A DNA stretch of 64,000 nt from positions 1,736,001 to 1,800,000 of the forward strand of contig NZ_CP038143.1 in the NCBI RefSeq assembly GCF_006542375.1, written 5' to 3'. Below are positions 55,924 through 64,000 of the stretch, one piece after another. Under the pieces are notes generated by a model that saw only the letters and a list, made by a program, of their open reading frames with translations, had not been told where the DNA came from and did no database searches. A program made the position numbers and the translations under genes. Every line of letters starts with the position of its first letter. The first letter of the stretch is position 1. The stretch is from Oecophyllibacter saccharovorans (GTDB lineage Bacteria > Pseudomonadota > Alphaproteobacteria > Acetobacterales > Acetobacteraceae).

Positions 55924-58900
55924 ATGCCTGATTTCCCGTCTGCCGAAAACCATTCTTCCCCTTCTGCTGTTTCTCCTGCGCTGGCAGGGGATAGTGACGT
56001 TAGTGACACCGAGGGCTTCGGAGTGCCTGTCCGTGCCGTGCCTGACAGCAGCATTGCCTTTCTGTTGCGCCAGAGGCTGGCTGAGCAGGAAGCGCCGCTG
56101 GTGCATGTGGCGCGCGATGATGCCTCCATGGCGGCATTGGGGGAAATGCTGGAATGGCTGATGCCCGAAGTCGAGGTGCTGCGCTTTCCGGCCTGGGACT
56201 GCCTGCCTTATGACCGTGCCTCGCCCAATCCCGCCCTGGTGGCGGAGCGGGCGGCGACGCTGAGCCATCTTCTGGAGCCTGCTCCGCGCGCAGGGCGGAT
56301 CGTTCTGACAACCGTGCATGCCCTGCTGCAGCGCGTGCCGCCGCAACATGTTTTTGCCGGCCAGACGATCAGGGTGACGGTCGGTGAAGAGCTGGACGCA
56401 CCGCAGCTGGCCGAGCTGCTGGTCGATACCGGGTACACGCGGGTCGATACCGTGATGGAACGCGGAGAATTCGCTTCGCGCGGCGGCATTTTCGATCTTT
56501 TCCCCGCCGACGGTGAGGAGCCGATCCGGCTGGAGTTCTTCGGCGATGAAGTGGAGAAAATCCGTCACTTCGACCCGGCCACGCAGCGTTCAACCGACAG
56601 TCTTGAGGCTTTTGCGTTGGGACCTGTCTCTGAATATGCGCTGGACCGGGAGAGCATCGGGCGTTTCAGGGCCGGCTGGCGCGACAGTTTCGGCACTGGT
56701 GCGCTCAATGACACGTTGTATCAGCAGGTGATTGAAGGACGGCGTGCCGCAGGGGCCGAGCACTACCTGCCGCTGTTTCATGAAAGTTTCGCGGGGTCTG
56801 AAGCCTCGTCCTCCGCAAGCGGCGCTCAAAGCGGAATGGCCACCCTGCTGGATTACGTGCCGGGTGCCGCGCTGAGTTTCGAGCGCGATACGCCTGCCAT
56901 CCTGGAAGCGCGCCTGGAGATGATCGCTGATCACTACCAGGCGCGCCTGGCGGCCGTGAAGGAAGGGGAAACGCCTTACCGGCCGCTGCCGCCCTACCGG
57001 CTTTATCTCGACCGTGAGGGGTGGAAGGCCATGGTGGCCCGCCATCCCGCCATCCTGCTTTCTCCCTTCGGTTATGAGGGAGGGGCGCCGGGAAGCTCCG
57101 AGCTCGTGTCCGGCATTGATGCGGGCTACCGCCCGACACCCCTGTTCGCCGGGCTGGGCGGAAAGGCGCGTGAAGGGGTGTTTGAGGCGTTCGGCGCCCA
57201 GGTGAAAGCCTGGGCCAAGGAAGGCAGGCGCACTTATGTCACGGCCTGGAGCCGCGGCTCGCGCGAGCGGATCGCCCATCTTCTGGCAGAGCACGGCATT
57301 GAAACCGTTTCCTACGATTCATGGCCCCAGGCAGCGGCGATGGGCCGCAAGACGGTCGGGCTGGTCGTGCTGGGGATGGAGCGCGGCTTTGTAAGCGACC
57401 GGCAGGTTTTTGTTTCCGAGCAGGACCTCCTGGGGGAACGCCTTGCCCGCCCCCCCAGGCGGCGGCGCAAGAGCAGCGAGTTCATCACGCAGATCGGCGA
57501 GATCACTGCCGGGGACCTGGTGGTGCATGAGGAATACGGTATCGGGCGCTACGTTGGTCTTGAAACGGTGACCGAGGGGCGGGTGGCGCATGATTACCTC
57601 TCCATTCTCTATGACGGTGAGCAGCGTCTGCTGCTGCCGGTGGAGAACATAGATCTCCTCAGCCGTTTCGGCGCCGAGCAGGAAGGGCTGCAGCTCGATC
57701 GCCTGGGCGGAACCGCGTGGCAGGCGCGCAAGGCGAAGATGAAGACCCGCCTGCGGGAGATGGCAGGCGAACTCATCCGTACCGCTGCAGCGCGGGCCAT
57801 GAAAAAGGCCCCCCTGATGGCGCCGGCGGAAGGGGCGTGGGACGAGTTCTGCGCGCGCTTTCCCTTCGTGGAGACCGAGGACCAGATGCGCGCCATCGCG
57901 GAAGTCCTTGAGGACATGAACAGCGGCGTGCCCATGGATCGCCTTGTCTGCGGTGACGTGGGGTTCGGCAAGACGGAAGTGGCGCTTCGGGCCGCCTTCG
58001 TGGCTGCCATGTCAGGGCGGCAGGTGGCCGTGGTGGTGCCGACCACCCTGCTGGCGCGCCAGCATTTCAGGGGTTTTTCGGAACGCTTTGAAGGCCTGCC
58101 GGTCAAGGTGGCCCAGCTTTCACGCATGGTGACGCCTAAAGAAGCTGAAAACGTACGCGCCGGCCTGGCAGACGGCTCCATCGACATCGTGATCGGCACC
58201 CATGCCCTGCTGTCGAAACACGTCTCTTTCGACCGGCTGGGACTGCTGATCATCGATGAGGAGCAGCATTTCGGCGTCAGCCACAAGGAGAAGCTCAAGG
58301 CAATGCGCGAGGATGTGCATGTCCTCACCCTTTCCGCCACACCCTTGCCGCGCACCCTGCAGCTTTCCCTGTCAGGGGTGCGTGAAATGAGCCTGATCGC
58401 AACCCCGCCGACGGATCGCCTGTCAGTGCGCACCTTCATTACGCCCTTTGACCGGGTGATGATTCGCGAAGCCATCCAGAGAGAACGTTTCAGGGGTGGA
58501 CAGGTGTTCTGCGTCGTGCCGCGCCTGGCCGATATGGGCCGGATGGCGGAACGGCTGAAGGAGATCGTACCTGACGCGCGTATTGCCGAAGCGCACGGAC
58601 GCCTGAGCCCGACCGAGCTCGAATCCGTGATGAGCGCTTTTTCGGAGGGGAAATACGATATTCTGCTTTCCACCAATATCGTCGAAAGCGGGTTGGATAT
58701 GCCCGGCGTCAACACCATCATCATCCACCGGGCGGATATGTTCGGGCTGGGGCAGCTTTACCAGCTCAGGGGTCGGGTCGGGCGCGGCAAACAGCGGGGA
58801 TATGCCTATCTGACCTGGCCGCAGACGCGCCCTCTCTCGGCTTCTTCGCTGAAGCGGCTGGAAGTGATGCAGACGCTTGATTCACTGGGGGCCGGCTTTA

Positions 58901-59562
58901 CCCTCGCTTCACATGATCTGGACATGCGCGGGGCGGGTAACCTGCTGGGCGAAGAGCAGTCAGGCCATATCCGTGAAGTCGGCATCGAGCTCTACCAGCA
59001 GATGCTGCAGGAAGCAGTGAGTGACCTGCGCCGCGAGCGCGGGCGTGAGATGGAAGAGGAGAGGGGCTGGACTCCCACCATCATCCTGGGCTTGCCGGTG
59101 CTGCTGCCTGAAGCCTATGTGCCTGACCTGTCGGTCCGCCTGGGGCTCTATCGCCGTATTGCTAGCCTGCAGAATGAGGCTGAAGTGGAAGCGATGCGTG
59201 TGGAGCTGGTGGACCGCTTCGGCACGCTACCGCCGGAAGTGGAAACGCTTCTCGAAGTGGTGCTCATCAAGAAACTCTGCCGCGAGACAGGCGTGGAGCG
59301 TCTGGAAACCGGTCCGAAAGGTATGGTGATCCAGTTCCGCCAGAATCGCTTTGCCGACCCGGAAGGGCTGATGCGCTGGGTGGCGCGCAACCAGAAGGCT
59401 GGTGCTAAAGTCAGGCCCGACCAGAAACTGGCGATCGTGCGCGAAATGACGAATTCCGTACGTATAAAGCTGGCCCGGAAAGTGCTGGGCGTCCTTCAGA
59501 AGATGGTCCGGCAGGTCGAGGGGCAGGAGAGTGCCGGGTCTGATACGGCGAAGGCGGGCTGA
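55924..59562 (+). CDS. mfd: Transcription-repair coupling factor
   Basis: Removes stalled RNA polymerase and recruits UvrA. 1212 residues, slightly longer than E. coli Mfd (1148) due to an N-terminal tail of about 40 residues. UvrB-like N-terminal region (VLRFPAWDCLPYDRASP), the RNAP-interacting CarD-like domain (GDLVVHEEYGIGRYVGLETV), Walker A GDVGFGKTEVAL, motif II IIDEEQHFGVSHK, TLSATPLPRTL, and QLRGRVGRGKQRGYAYL. The C-terminal UvrA-binding-region TRCF domain is present. Confidence 0.98.
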   Translation: MPDFPSAENHSSPSAVSPALAGDSDVSDTEGFGVPVRAVPDSSIAFLLRQRLAEQEAPLVHVARDDASMAALGEMLEWLMPEVEVLRFPAWDCLPYDRASPNPALVAERAATLSHLLEPAPRAGRIVLTTVHALLQRVPPQHVFAGQTIRVTVGEELDAPQLAELLVDTGYTRVDTVMERGEFASRGGIFDLFPADGEEPIRLEFFGDEVEKIRHFDPATQRSTDSLEAFALGPVSEYALDRESIGRFRAGWRDSFGTGALNDTLYQQVIEGRRAAGAEHYLPLFHESFAGSEASSSASGAQSGMATLLDYVPGAALSFERDTPAILEARLEMIADHYQARLAAVKEGETPYRPLPPYRLYLDREGWKAMVARHPAILLSPFGYEGGAPGSSELVSGIDAGYRPTPLFAGLGGKAREGVFEAFGAQVKAWAKEGRRTYVTAWSRGSRERIAHLLAEHGIETVSYDSWPQAAAMGRKTVGLVVLGMERGFVSDRQVFVSEQDLLGERLARPPRRRRKSSEFITQIGEITAGDLVVHEEYGIGRYVGLETVTEGRVAHDYLSILYDGEQRLLLPVENIDLLSRFGAEQEGLQLDRLGGTAWQARKAKMKTRLREMAGELIRTAAARAMKKAPLMAPAEGAWDEFCARFPFVETEDQMRAIAEVLEDMNSGVPMDRLVCGDVGFGKTEVALRAAFVAAMSGRQVAVVVPTTLLARQHFRGFSERFEGLPVKVAQLSRMVTPKEAENVRAGLADGSIDIVIGTHALLSKHVSFDRLGLLIIDEEQHFGVSHKEKLKAMREDVHVLTLSATPLPRTLQLSLSGVREMSLIATPPTDRLSVRTFITPFDRVMIREAIQRERFRGGQVFCVVPRLADMGRMAERLKEIVPDARIAEAHGRLSPTELESVMSAFSEGKYDILLSTNIVESGLDMPGVNTIIIHRADMFGLGQLYQLRGRVGRGKQRGYAYLTWPQTRPLSASSLKRLEVMQTLDSLGAGFTLASHDLDMRGAGNLLGEEQSGHIREVGIELYQQMLQEAVSDLRRERGREMEEERGWTPTIILGLPVLLPEAYVPDLSVRLGLYRRIASLQNEAEVEAMRVELVDRFGTLPPEVETLLEVVLIKKLCRETGVERLETGPKGMVIQFRQNRFADPEGLMRWVARNQKAGAKVRPDQKLAIVREMTNSVRIKLARKVLGVLQKMVRQVEGQESAGSDTAKAG

Positions 59563-59606
59563 AAACAGCGAAGAAACACTACAACAACTGGAGACCGGGG
59601 AACTGA

Positions 59607-59643
59607 AGACCGGGGCTGCTTTGTCAGTGTCCCCGGTCTTTTT
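59607..59643 (+). terminator. Rho-independent terminator after mfd
   Basis: AGACCGGGG and CCCCGGTCT form a perfect 9-base stem around a 15-base loop, followed by T's, about 45 bases past the mfd stop. A partial direct copy of the left arm (GAGACCGGGG) lies just upstream at 59591-59600. Confidence 0.82.
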
Positions 59644-59663
59644 GCGCGCGGTCTTTTCAGGCC

Positions 59664-60890
59664 TTAGGCGTCAGCGTCGAGCGCCAGATAAGGATTGGAA
59701 GCAGACCCGAACATTTCATAATGGATCTGCTCGGTCGGCAATCCAGCTTCCTTGAGGGTCTGGACCATCAGCACCAGGAAATCGACCGGCCCGCAGATGT
59801 AATAATCGGCTGTCCGGTCCAGATTGGTCGTGACCCACTCAAAGGGGATGCGGCCTTCATGCACCGCCATTCCGGGGGTTGTGGCGGGCGCGCCTGCCTT
59901 ATCACGGCTGAAGAACAGGTCAGCCGTCATTTTCTTCTCGGCAGTGAGCTTGCGGATGAGATCTCCGAAAGCTTCTGTCTTGGGGCTGTGAGTGCTGTGC
60001 ACGTAATGCATCTTCGGGGCGTTGGCGTTTTCAGCCAGCGTTTCAATCATGGAGATCATGGGCGTGACACCCACGCCACCACTCAGGAAAACGACGGGCT
60101 TCTGCGGCTCAGCAGGGAGCTGGAAGTCACCGGCCGGCGCTGAGACATCCAGCTCCTGGCCTTCGCGGACATTGTCATAAAACCAGTTGGAGACCACACC
60201 TTCCGGCTGGCGTTTGATGGTCAGGCGGTAATGGTCATGGGAAGGGGCTGAGGAAATGCTGTAATTGCGCCGCTGCGAGCCATGCTCGGGCACATCCAGG
60301 CGGAAGCTCAGATACTGCCCAGGCTTGTGCAGCATGACTTCCTTGCCGTCAGCAGGCACCAGCTTGAAGGAGACGATGTCTTCCGCTTCTGGCCGGCGCT
60401 CAGCCACACGGAAGCGACGCCATCCGACCCAGCCGCCTGGCTGGTGGGCATGATCCTCATAGATCTGGTGTTCGCGACCGATCAGGACGTCGGCCAGGAA
60501 CCAGTAGGCTTCTGTCCAGGCAGCCATGATTTCTGGCGTGGCAGCGTCTCCCAGCACGTGGGCGATGGCTTCCAGAAGGGCTTTACCCACGTAAGGATAA
60601 TGCTCGGGCAGGATGTTGAGGCCGACATGTTTTTCAGCAATGCGTTCGATCATCGGCCCGAGAGGGGCGGGGTTATCAATGTGCTTGGCATAGGCCAGCA
60701 CTGAAAAGGCCAAAGCTCTTTGCTGCTCTCCATCCTTCTGGTGCGACATGTTGAAAAGATCGCGGATTTCTGGATTGGCCAGGAGGCGTTTGTACATTTC
60801 CTGCGTAATGTCGACGCCTTTGGCTTCCAGCGCCGGAACACAGGCTTTGACGATGGCTTTGGTTTCCGGGGAGAGAGGTTTGGGGGCCAT
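59664..60890 (-). CDS. hmp: Flavohaemoglobin, nitric oxide dioxygenase
   Basis: Oxidises NO to nitrate with O2 and NAD(P)H. 408 residues. Globin domain (1-140) with the proximal haem His in EKHVGLNILPEHY region, FAD-binding domain with RRNYSISSAP, and NAD domain with FLSGGVGVTPMISM and YYICGPVDFLVLM. AAGGA precedes the ATG. It is divergent from an NsrR-like regulator, with a candidate operator between them. Confidence 0.97.
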   Translation of the reverse strand: MAPKPLSPETKAIVKACVPALEAKGVDITQEMYKRLLANPEIRDLFNMSHQKDGEQQRALAFSVLAYAKHIDNPAPLGPMIERIAEKHVGLNILPEHYPYVGKALLEAIAHVLGDAATPEIMAAWTEAYWFLADVLIGREHQIYEDHAHQPGGWVGWRRFRVAERRPEAEDIVSFKLVPADGKEVMLHKPGQYLSFRLDVPEHGSQRRNYSISSAPSHDHYRLTIKRQPEGVVSNWFYDNVREGQELDVSAPAGDFQLPAEPQKPVVFLSGGVGVTPMISMIETLAENANAPKMHYVHSTHSPKTEAFGDLIRKLTAEKKMTADLFFSRDKAGAPATTPGMAVHEGRIPFEWVTTNLDRTADYYICGPVDFLVLMVQTLKEAGLPTEQIHYEMFGSASNPYLALDADA

Positions 60891-61242
60891 GAAATATGAA
60901 TCCTTGCAGAAGCTATGTCGTTTTGGATCGTTTTAGTGTATTATTAACTTTCCACGTTCAGAATTTCATAATATAAAGATACATGTAAAGTATATTTTTT
61001 AGAAATTTTCCCCGAATCCCAATGCGCCTTCTGCTGTCGCCGGCAGGGTAGAAAGGAACTTTCACCCCTTTCCTGGGCGGAACGATTCGGCGCAGAAATA
61101 CAACAGGGGCGAAAAAGTTAAGAAACAGGTTAACGCTTCTGCTATTGTTCCGTGAAGGCCTATAGAGAGCTGTTTAACCAATTTTTAACCGTTTTCTGAG
61201 GAAACGCCCTTTAAATAACTTTGAAAATGATTGGGGAGTGCT
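60891..61242. other. Divergent hmp/nsrR control region
   Basis: 352 bases between the two start codons, distinctly AT-rich at 60940-61010. It holds the NsrR-like box (60976-60998), and several GTTAAC/GTTTAACC-type repeats at about 61119-61190. No gene seen. Confidence 0.7.
60976..60998. promoter_or_regulatory. Candidate NsrR operator for hmp
   Basis: AAGATACAT-GTAAA-GTATATTTT has the 9-5-9 layout of the known NsrR site (AAGATGCAT-n5-ATGCATCTT): eight of nine bases match in the left arm and five of nine in the right. It lies about 86 bases before the hmp start, in the AT-rich part where the hmp promoter should be. Confidence 0.55.
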
Positions 61243-61716
61243 ATGCGCCTGACATTACATACAGATTATGCGTTCAGGACCCTGATCTATCTGGGGGTCA
61301 ACAGTGACCGCTTGATTCCCCTGGCGGAAGTGGCGCGCGTTTACGGAATATCGGTCAATCATCTCGTGAAGGTCATTCACGGTCTGGGGCAGGAAGGCTT
61401 CATCCAGACCATACGGGGTCGTTCAGGCGGAATCCGGCTGGCGCGCCCCCCCGAAGAGATCAGCCTGCTTGATGTGATCAGCCATACGGAAGGCGATCTG
61501 GTGCTGCTAGGCTGCATGCGCGAAGGGACGTCCAAGGCCTCCAACAAAGAGTTCGAGTGTCTGCTTGAATGCGGCTGTGCGATGAAGAACGTTCTCAACA
61601 AGGCGCGACTGGCTTTTCTGAAAACCTTTTCAGGCAAGACCCTTGCCGATGTAATCACGCCTCATGAGCGTCGCCTTCTCGCCCGGCGGCAGGAAGAGCT
61701 CCGGAATGCCTCCTGA
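61243..61716 (+). CDS. nsrR: Rrf2-family regulator, NsrR-like
   Basis: Iron-sulfur-type repressor, likely sensing NO and controlling hmp. 157 residues from ATG 61243 (GGGGAG upstream). Winged helix: MRLTLHTDYAFRTLIYL, VARVYGISVNHLVKVIHGL, IRGRSGGIRLA. The cluster region holds four Cys in the pattern C-x14-C-x3-C-x-C, whereas well-studied NsrR proteins have three Cys with a much shorter first gap. The last pair of spacing positions (C-x5-C followed by helix AMKNVLNKA) aligns with NsrR. Identity as NsrR is supported by the neighbour hmp. Confidence 0.85.
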   Translation: MRLTLHTDYAFRTLIYLGVNSDRLIPLAEVARVYGISVNHLVKVIHGLGQEGFIQTIRGRSGGIRLARPPEEISLLDVISHTEGDLVLLGCMREGTSKASNKEFECLLECGCAMKNVLNKARLAFLKTFSGKTLADVITPHERRLLARRQEELRNAS

Positions 61717-61792
61717 CGTGCCTTCGGCTGCTTAAGCGCCGCTGAAACTTTTCCGGTACTTACTACTTCATTTAGGCTGTTCTCTATCACGT

Positions 61793-62644
61793 TCAGCCCT
61801 GCGTTTGCGTCTCGGGCTGACCGCGAAATCCCATGGCAATGACGTAAAGCTCTCGCGATTCCTTGCGGGAAGCTGGCGGTTTCACATGGCGGACAGTGGC
61901 GTAGTTCTTTTTCAGCGTATCGAGCATCTGCTTTTCAGCGCCGCCCTGAAAGACTTTGGCGATAAAGGCCCCGCCAGGGGCAGTGATCTGCAGGGCGAAG
62001 TGGAGGGCGTTGTCGGTTAGGCCCATGATGCGGAGATGATCAGTGCTTGGATGGCCGGTGGTATTGGGCGCCATGTCCGACATGACCAGATCAGCGCGTC
62101 CGCCCAGCATCTTCTCCAGGCGCTCGGGCATGTCGTCAGCCATGAAATCCCCTTCGATGATTTCTGCCCCTGGTACGGGATCAACGGGAAGAAGATCCAC
62201 GCCGACAATTTTTGAACGCGGGGCGCGTTTGGCTGCAACCTGTGCCCAACCGCCTGGCGCCGCTCCCAGATCGACGATTTTCATGTCAGGCTGGAAAAAA
62301 TGGAATCGGTCATCCATTTCCATCAGTTTGAAGGCTGCGCGTGAGCGCCAGCCCTGCTGGCGGGCCGCATTGACGTAAGGATCATTGAGCTGGCGCTGTA
62401 GCCAGCGGACCTGCGCTGTTGTGCGGCCGCGTGCTGATTTGACCTTGACCACCTTGTTGCGCAGGGTGCGGGAAGCGCTGGTATCCTGGTGCGGATCGCG
62501 CATGCCCGGAATGCGGCGGGAGCGCAGAGGCTTGCCCGGAATGCGTTTCGAGGAGCCTGTTCTGGCAGTCGGCACTGCTGGGGCGGACGCTGCTTTTTCC
62601 GGCTGGTCTGTCGGGCCCTCTGCGGAATCAGGGGTGTTATCCAT
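61793..62644 (-). CDS. rlmE: 23S rRNA (uridine-2'-O)-methyltransferase RlmE
   Basis: FtsJ/RrmJ, 2'-O-methylates U2552 in the 50S subunit. 283 residues from ATG 62644, with GGAGG eight bases upstream. SAM-binding VDLGAAPGGWAQVA; the K-D-K-E set is visible as SRAAFKLMEM, VMSDMAPNTTGH, FIAKVFQGG and RKESRELYVIA. The N-terminal 70 residues are a Pro/Arg/Ser-rich extension absent from E. coli RlmE. The frame continues open upstream through the tRNA region but is not coding there. Confidence 0.94.
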   Translation of the reverse strand: MDNTPDSAEGPTDQPEKAASAPAVPTARTGSSKRIPGKPLRSRRIPGMRDPHQDTSASRTLRNKVVKVKSARGRTTAQVRWLQRQLNDPYVNAARQQGWRSRAAFKLMEMDDRFHFFQPDMKIVDLGAAPGGWAQVAAKRAPRSKIVGVDLLPVDPVPGAEIIEGDFMADDMPERLEKMLGGRADLVMSDMAPNTTGHPSTDHLRIMGLTDNALHFALQITAPGGAFIAKVFQGGAEKQMLDTLKKNYATVRHVKPPASRKESRELYVIAMGFRGQPETQTQG

Positions 62645-62828
62645 GAGAGGTCCTCCAGGAAGATGGCAGAGCCCGCGCTGCTTGAGCGAGGGGCAGGAAT
62701 GAAACCAGGTGGGGGAATTATTGTCTCCCAGGCCAGAGAAGGGCAAGGGGCATCCGCTGGAGCGGAAGATTATCTGGGGGTTGCGCAAGACAAGCACAGA
62801 AAATCTCAGGAAAGATCCCAAAAACAGC

Positions 62829-62857
62829 TTGCGCTCTTTTCTGGAGGAGTCTAGAAA
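62829..62857 (+). promoter_or_regulatory. Candidate promoter for tRNA-Gln
   Basis: TTGCGC and TAGAAA are spaced 17 bases apart and end 27 bases before the tRNA. Both boxes are weak matches; position is the main support. Confidence 0.3.
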
Positions 62858-62884
62858 CCACTCAACGACGCGAATGTCGCCGCT

Positions 62885-62958
62885 TGGGAGATAGTTTAGC
62901 GGTAGAACTACCGGCTCTGACCCGGTCAGCCCTGGTTCGAATCCAGGTCTCCCAGCCA
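62885..62958 (+). tRNA. tRNA-Gln (anticodon CTG)
   Basis: Cloverleaf with acceptor TGGGAGA/TCTCCCA, anticodon stem ACCGG/CCGGT enclosing loop CTCTGAC (anticodon CTG), T arm CCTGG-TTCGAAT-CCAGG, discriminator G and encoded CCA. The U1-A72 start is typical of glutamine tRNAs. 74 bases with CCA. Confidence 0.95.
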
Positions 62959-63260
62959 GTTTAATGCTTAAGCGCCAATTGATATGAGTTAGAGATCCTA
63001 AAGCTTCGGTCATAACCGAAGCTTTTTTTGCGCTCTGTCCTCTGTGTACTCTGCGCCATTGAGCTTTTATAAACCCTGTCTCCAAATCACTGGCCGCTCC
63101 TGCTTCTTGGGTGGTAGTTGCAAGGTTTCAAAAGGTAACTGCGTCTTCGCGGCCACAGTGCTGTTGAAGAGAAGGGCGGCTGGTGGGCAGCAGGTTTATC
63201 TCAGGGTTTTCTGGGCCTATTGAAGAGAAAAGAAACGGTTTATTTCTCTCGAGGCTGCTT
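62959..63260. other. Region between tRNA-Gln and the secreted protein gene
   Basis: 302 bases. Contains the tRNA terminator at its left end and, at its right end, the GAGG ribosome site of the next gene. Nothing else recognised. Confidence 0.5.
63000..63029 (+). terminator. Rho-independent terminator after tRNA-Gln
   Basis: AAAGCTTCGGT and ACCGAAGCTTT form a perfect 11-base stem with a CATA loop and run into a T tract. It lies about 40 bases past the tRNA 3' end. Confidence 0.9.
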
Positions 63261-63878
63261 ATGAAACGCCCGGTTTCGGTCCTTGCACTGGCCTGTTCAG
63301 CTCTCCTCCTTACAGGAGAGGGGCTGCGAAAGGCCTGGAGTGTGGCTGATACGACATCCGTGCCTGGCGTGACGGTTCCAGACACCCCTGAAACGATCAA
63401 GATCGTTCCAAGGGCCTATGAAGGCAGGAAACCGGAAGCCACACTGATCGGCAATTGGACCCTGCATTTTGGAACGCTGCCTGAACTGATCTTTCAGTCT
63501 GATGGCAATATGGTGGAAGTTTACGGTCTGAGGCCCGAAGAGGATATCGTGCGGGCTTCGCTCATCGTGCACCTCGAGCATAAGCTGGCCGGATGTTACA
63601 GAGGCAAGATCTGGGTGGTATTCGGCAATGGCGACCGCTTTCCCTCCAGGGTTTCACCGGGTTGCACTGAAATACGCCTGATTGCGGCTAATTTCGGGGC
63701 TTACGAGGAAATCGGCAAGGCGATTGAAGAAGCGCTGCCCACGGCCATTGAACAGGGCAGAAATGTGATCCGGCTCAAGGCGCATGGTGTCAAGGCCGAT
63801 ATCCAGCGTTTCCGGCGCGGCATCCGACCTGTCATCGTCGAGCGGGTAACGAGTGACGGTCTGCAGAAGGCTGAGTGA
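63261..63878 (+). CDS. Exported protein of unknown function
   Basis: 205 residues from ATG 63261 (GAGG seven bases upstream). N-terminal signal-like segment MKRPVSVLALACSALLLTGEG; there is a Cys but no proper lipobox. The mature part has GNWTLHFGTLPELIFQSDGN, a central charged segment, and two Cys (AGCYRG and SPGCTE) that could pair, then a helical stretch EEIGKAIEEALPTAIEQG. I do not recognise a family. Composition matches the surrounding genome. Confidence 0.7.
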   Translation: MKRPVSVLALACSALLLTGEGLRKAWSVADTTSVPGVTVPDTPETIKIVPRAYEGRKPEATLIGNWTLHFGTLPELIFQSDGNMVEVYGLRPEEDIVRASLIVHLEHKLAGCYRGKIWVVFGNGDRFPSRVSPGCTEIRLIAANFGAYEEIGKAIEEALPTAIEQGRNVIRLKAHGVKADIQRFRRGIRPVIVERVTSDGLQKAE

Positions 63879-63884
63879 GAGACG

Positions 63885-64000
63885 ATGACGGTCGCATTGT
63901 TTCCTGACCGATCAGGACCATTATGGTTCTGGTCAGGACGGTTGCAAAGCGTTATGAAATCCTGCCAATGGCCCGGCGCCTCAGGGGTGAGTGGCTACAC
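63885..64000 (+). CDS. Possible start of a further gene, cut by window end
   Basis: An ATG just after the previous stop, with GAGAGA upstream, opens a frame that runs to the window edge (38 full codons). The peptide (MTVALFPDRSGPLWFW...) is not recognised. It may be a real partial gene or chance. Confidence 0.2.
   Translation, partial: MTVALFPDRSGPLWFWSGRLQSVMKSCQWPGASGVSGY

Noticed and set aside
1-64000. CRISPR arrays, prophage or insertion sequences
   Set aside because: No regularly spaced repeats, transposase, integrase or phage structural genes were seen in the window.

Overview
The window is chromosomal DNA of an acetic-acid-bacterium-like alphaproteobacterium (Acetobacteraceae). The evidence is the high-GC coding style, the hopanoid cluster hpnL/hpnA-B-C-D-E-shc-hpnG, the alphaproteobacterial markers HdaA and the TIGR02302/DUF4175 membrane protein, and the hdaA-ppk-ppx gene order. 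The genus cannot be fixed from this sequence alone. Almost everything is core housekeeping, with one short, sharply AT-rich accessory block.

Layout. 1-9 kb: a leucyl aminopeptidase cut by the window edge, a MarR regulator, a DegT aminotransferase without a canonical start codon, an AI-2E-type exporter, an ABC-F ATPase, ndk and purM-purN. 9-19 kb: the DnaA-like regulator hdaA, the polyphosphate pair ppk-ppx, a secreted HAD acid phosphatase, the TIGR02302 protein, lysA and two identical tRNA-Arg(ACG) genes. 19-25 kb: a small lipoprotein and guaA, then an AT-rich block just after the guaA stop with one unknown gene carrying two HEPN-like Rx5H motifs, then a DyP peroxidase interrupted by a frameshift in an A7 run and a His-rich SH3b protein. 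25-28.6 kb: pyk, prephenate dehydrogenase and hpnL. 29-37.4 kb: the hopanoid operon. 37.6-44.3 kb: rpsB, tsf, recO, parC and cardiolipin synthase. 44.2-49.1 kb, mostly minus strand: an EEP-fold phosphohydrolase, comM/yifB, serA and hisN. 49.3-52.5 kb: kdsB-pheA-dapA-smpB. 52.6-59.6 kb: a two-domain cold-shock protein with an RGG-like tail, recG and mfd. 59.7-61.7 kb: a divergent NO-detoxification pair, flavohaemoglobin hmp and an NsrR-like Rrf2 regulator, with a candidate NsrR operator between them. 61.8-64 kb: rlmE, tRNA-Gln(CTG) and a secreted protein of unknown function.

How the genes work together. The hpn operon makes squalene from farnesyl-PP (HpnD, HpnC, HpnE), cyclises it (Shc) and processes the extended side chain (HpnG, HpnB, HpnA). 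HpnH is not in the window. PPK/PPX balance polyphosphate, and HdaA probably limits DnaA-driven initiation. lysA, dapA, serA, hisN, pheA and the prephenate dehydrogenase supply amino acids. RecG, Mfd, RecO and ParC maintain the chromosome. The best candidate for new biology is the AT-rich gene at 21578-22702, a possible tandem-HEPN ribonuclease at a known integration hotspot. That function is inferred from motifs and context only.
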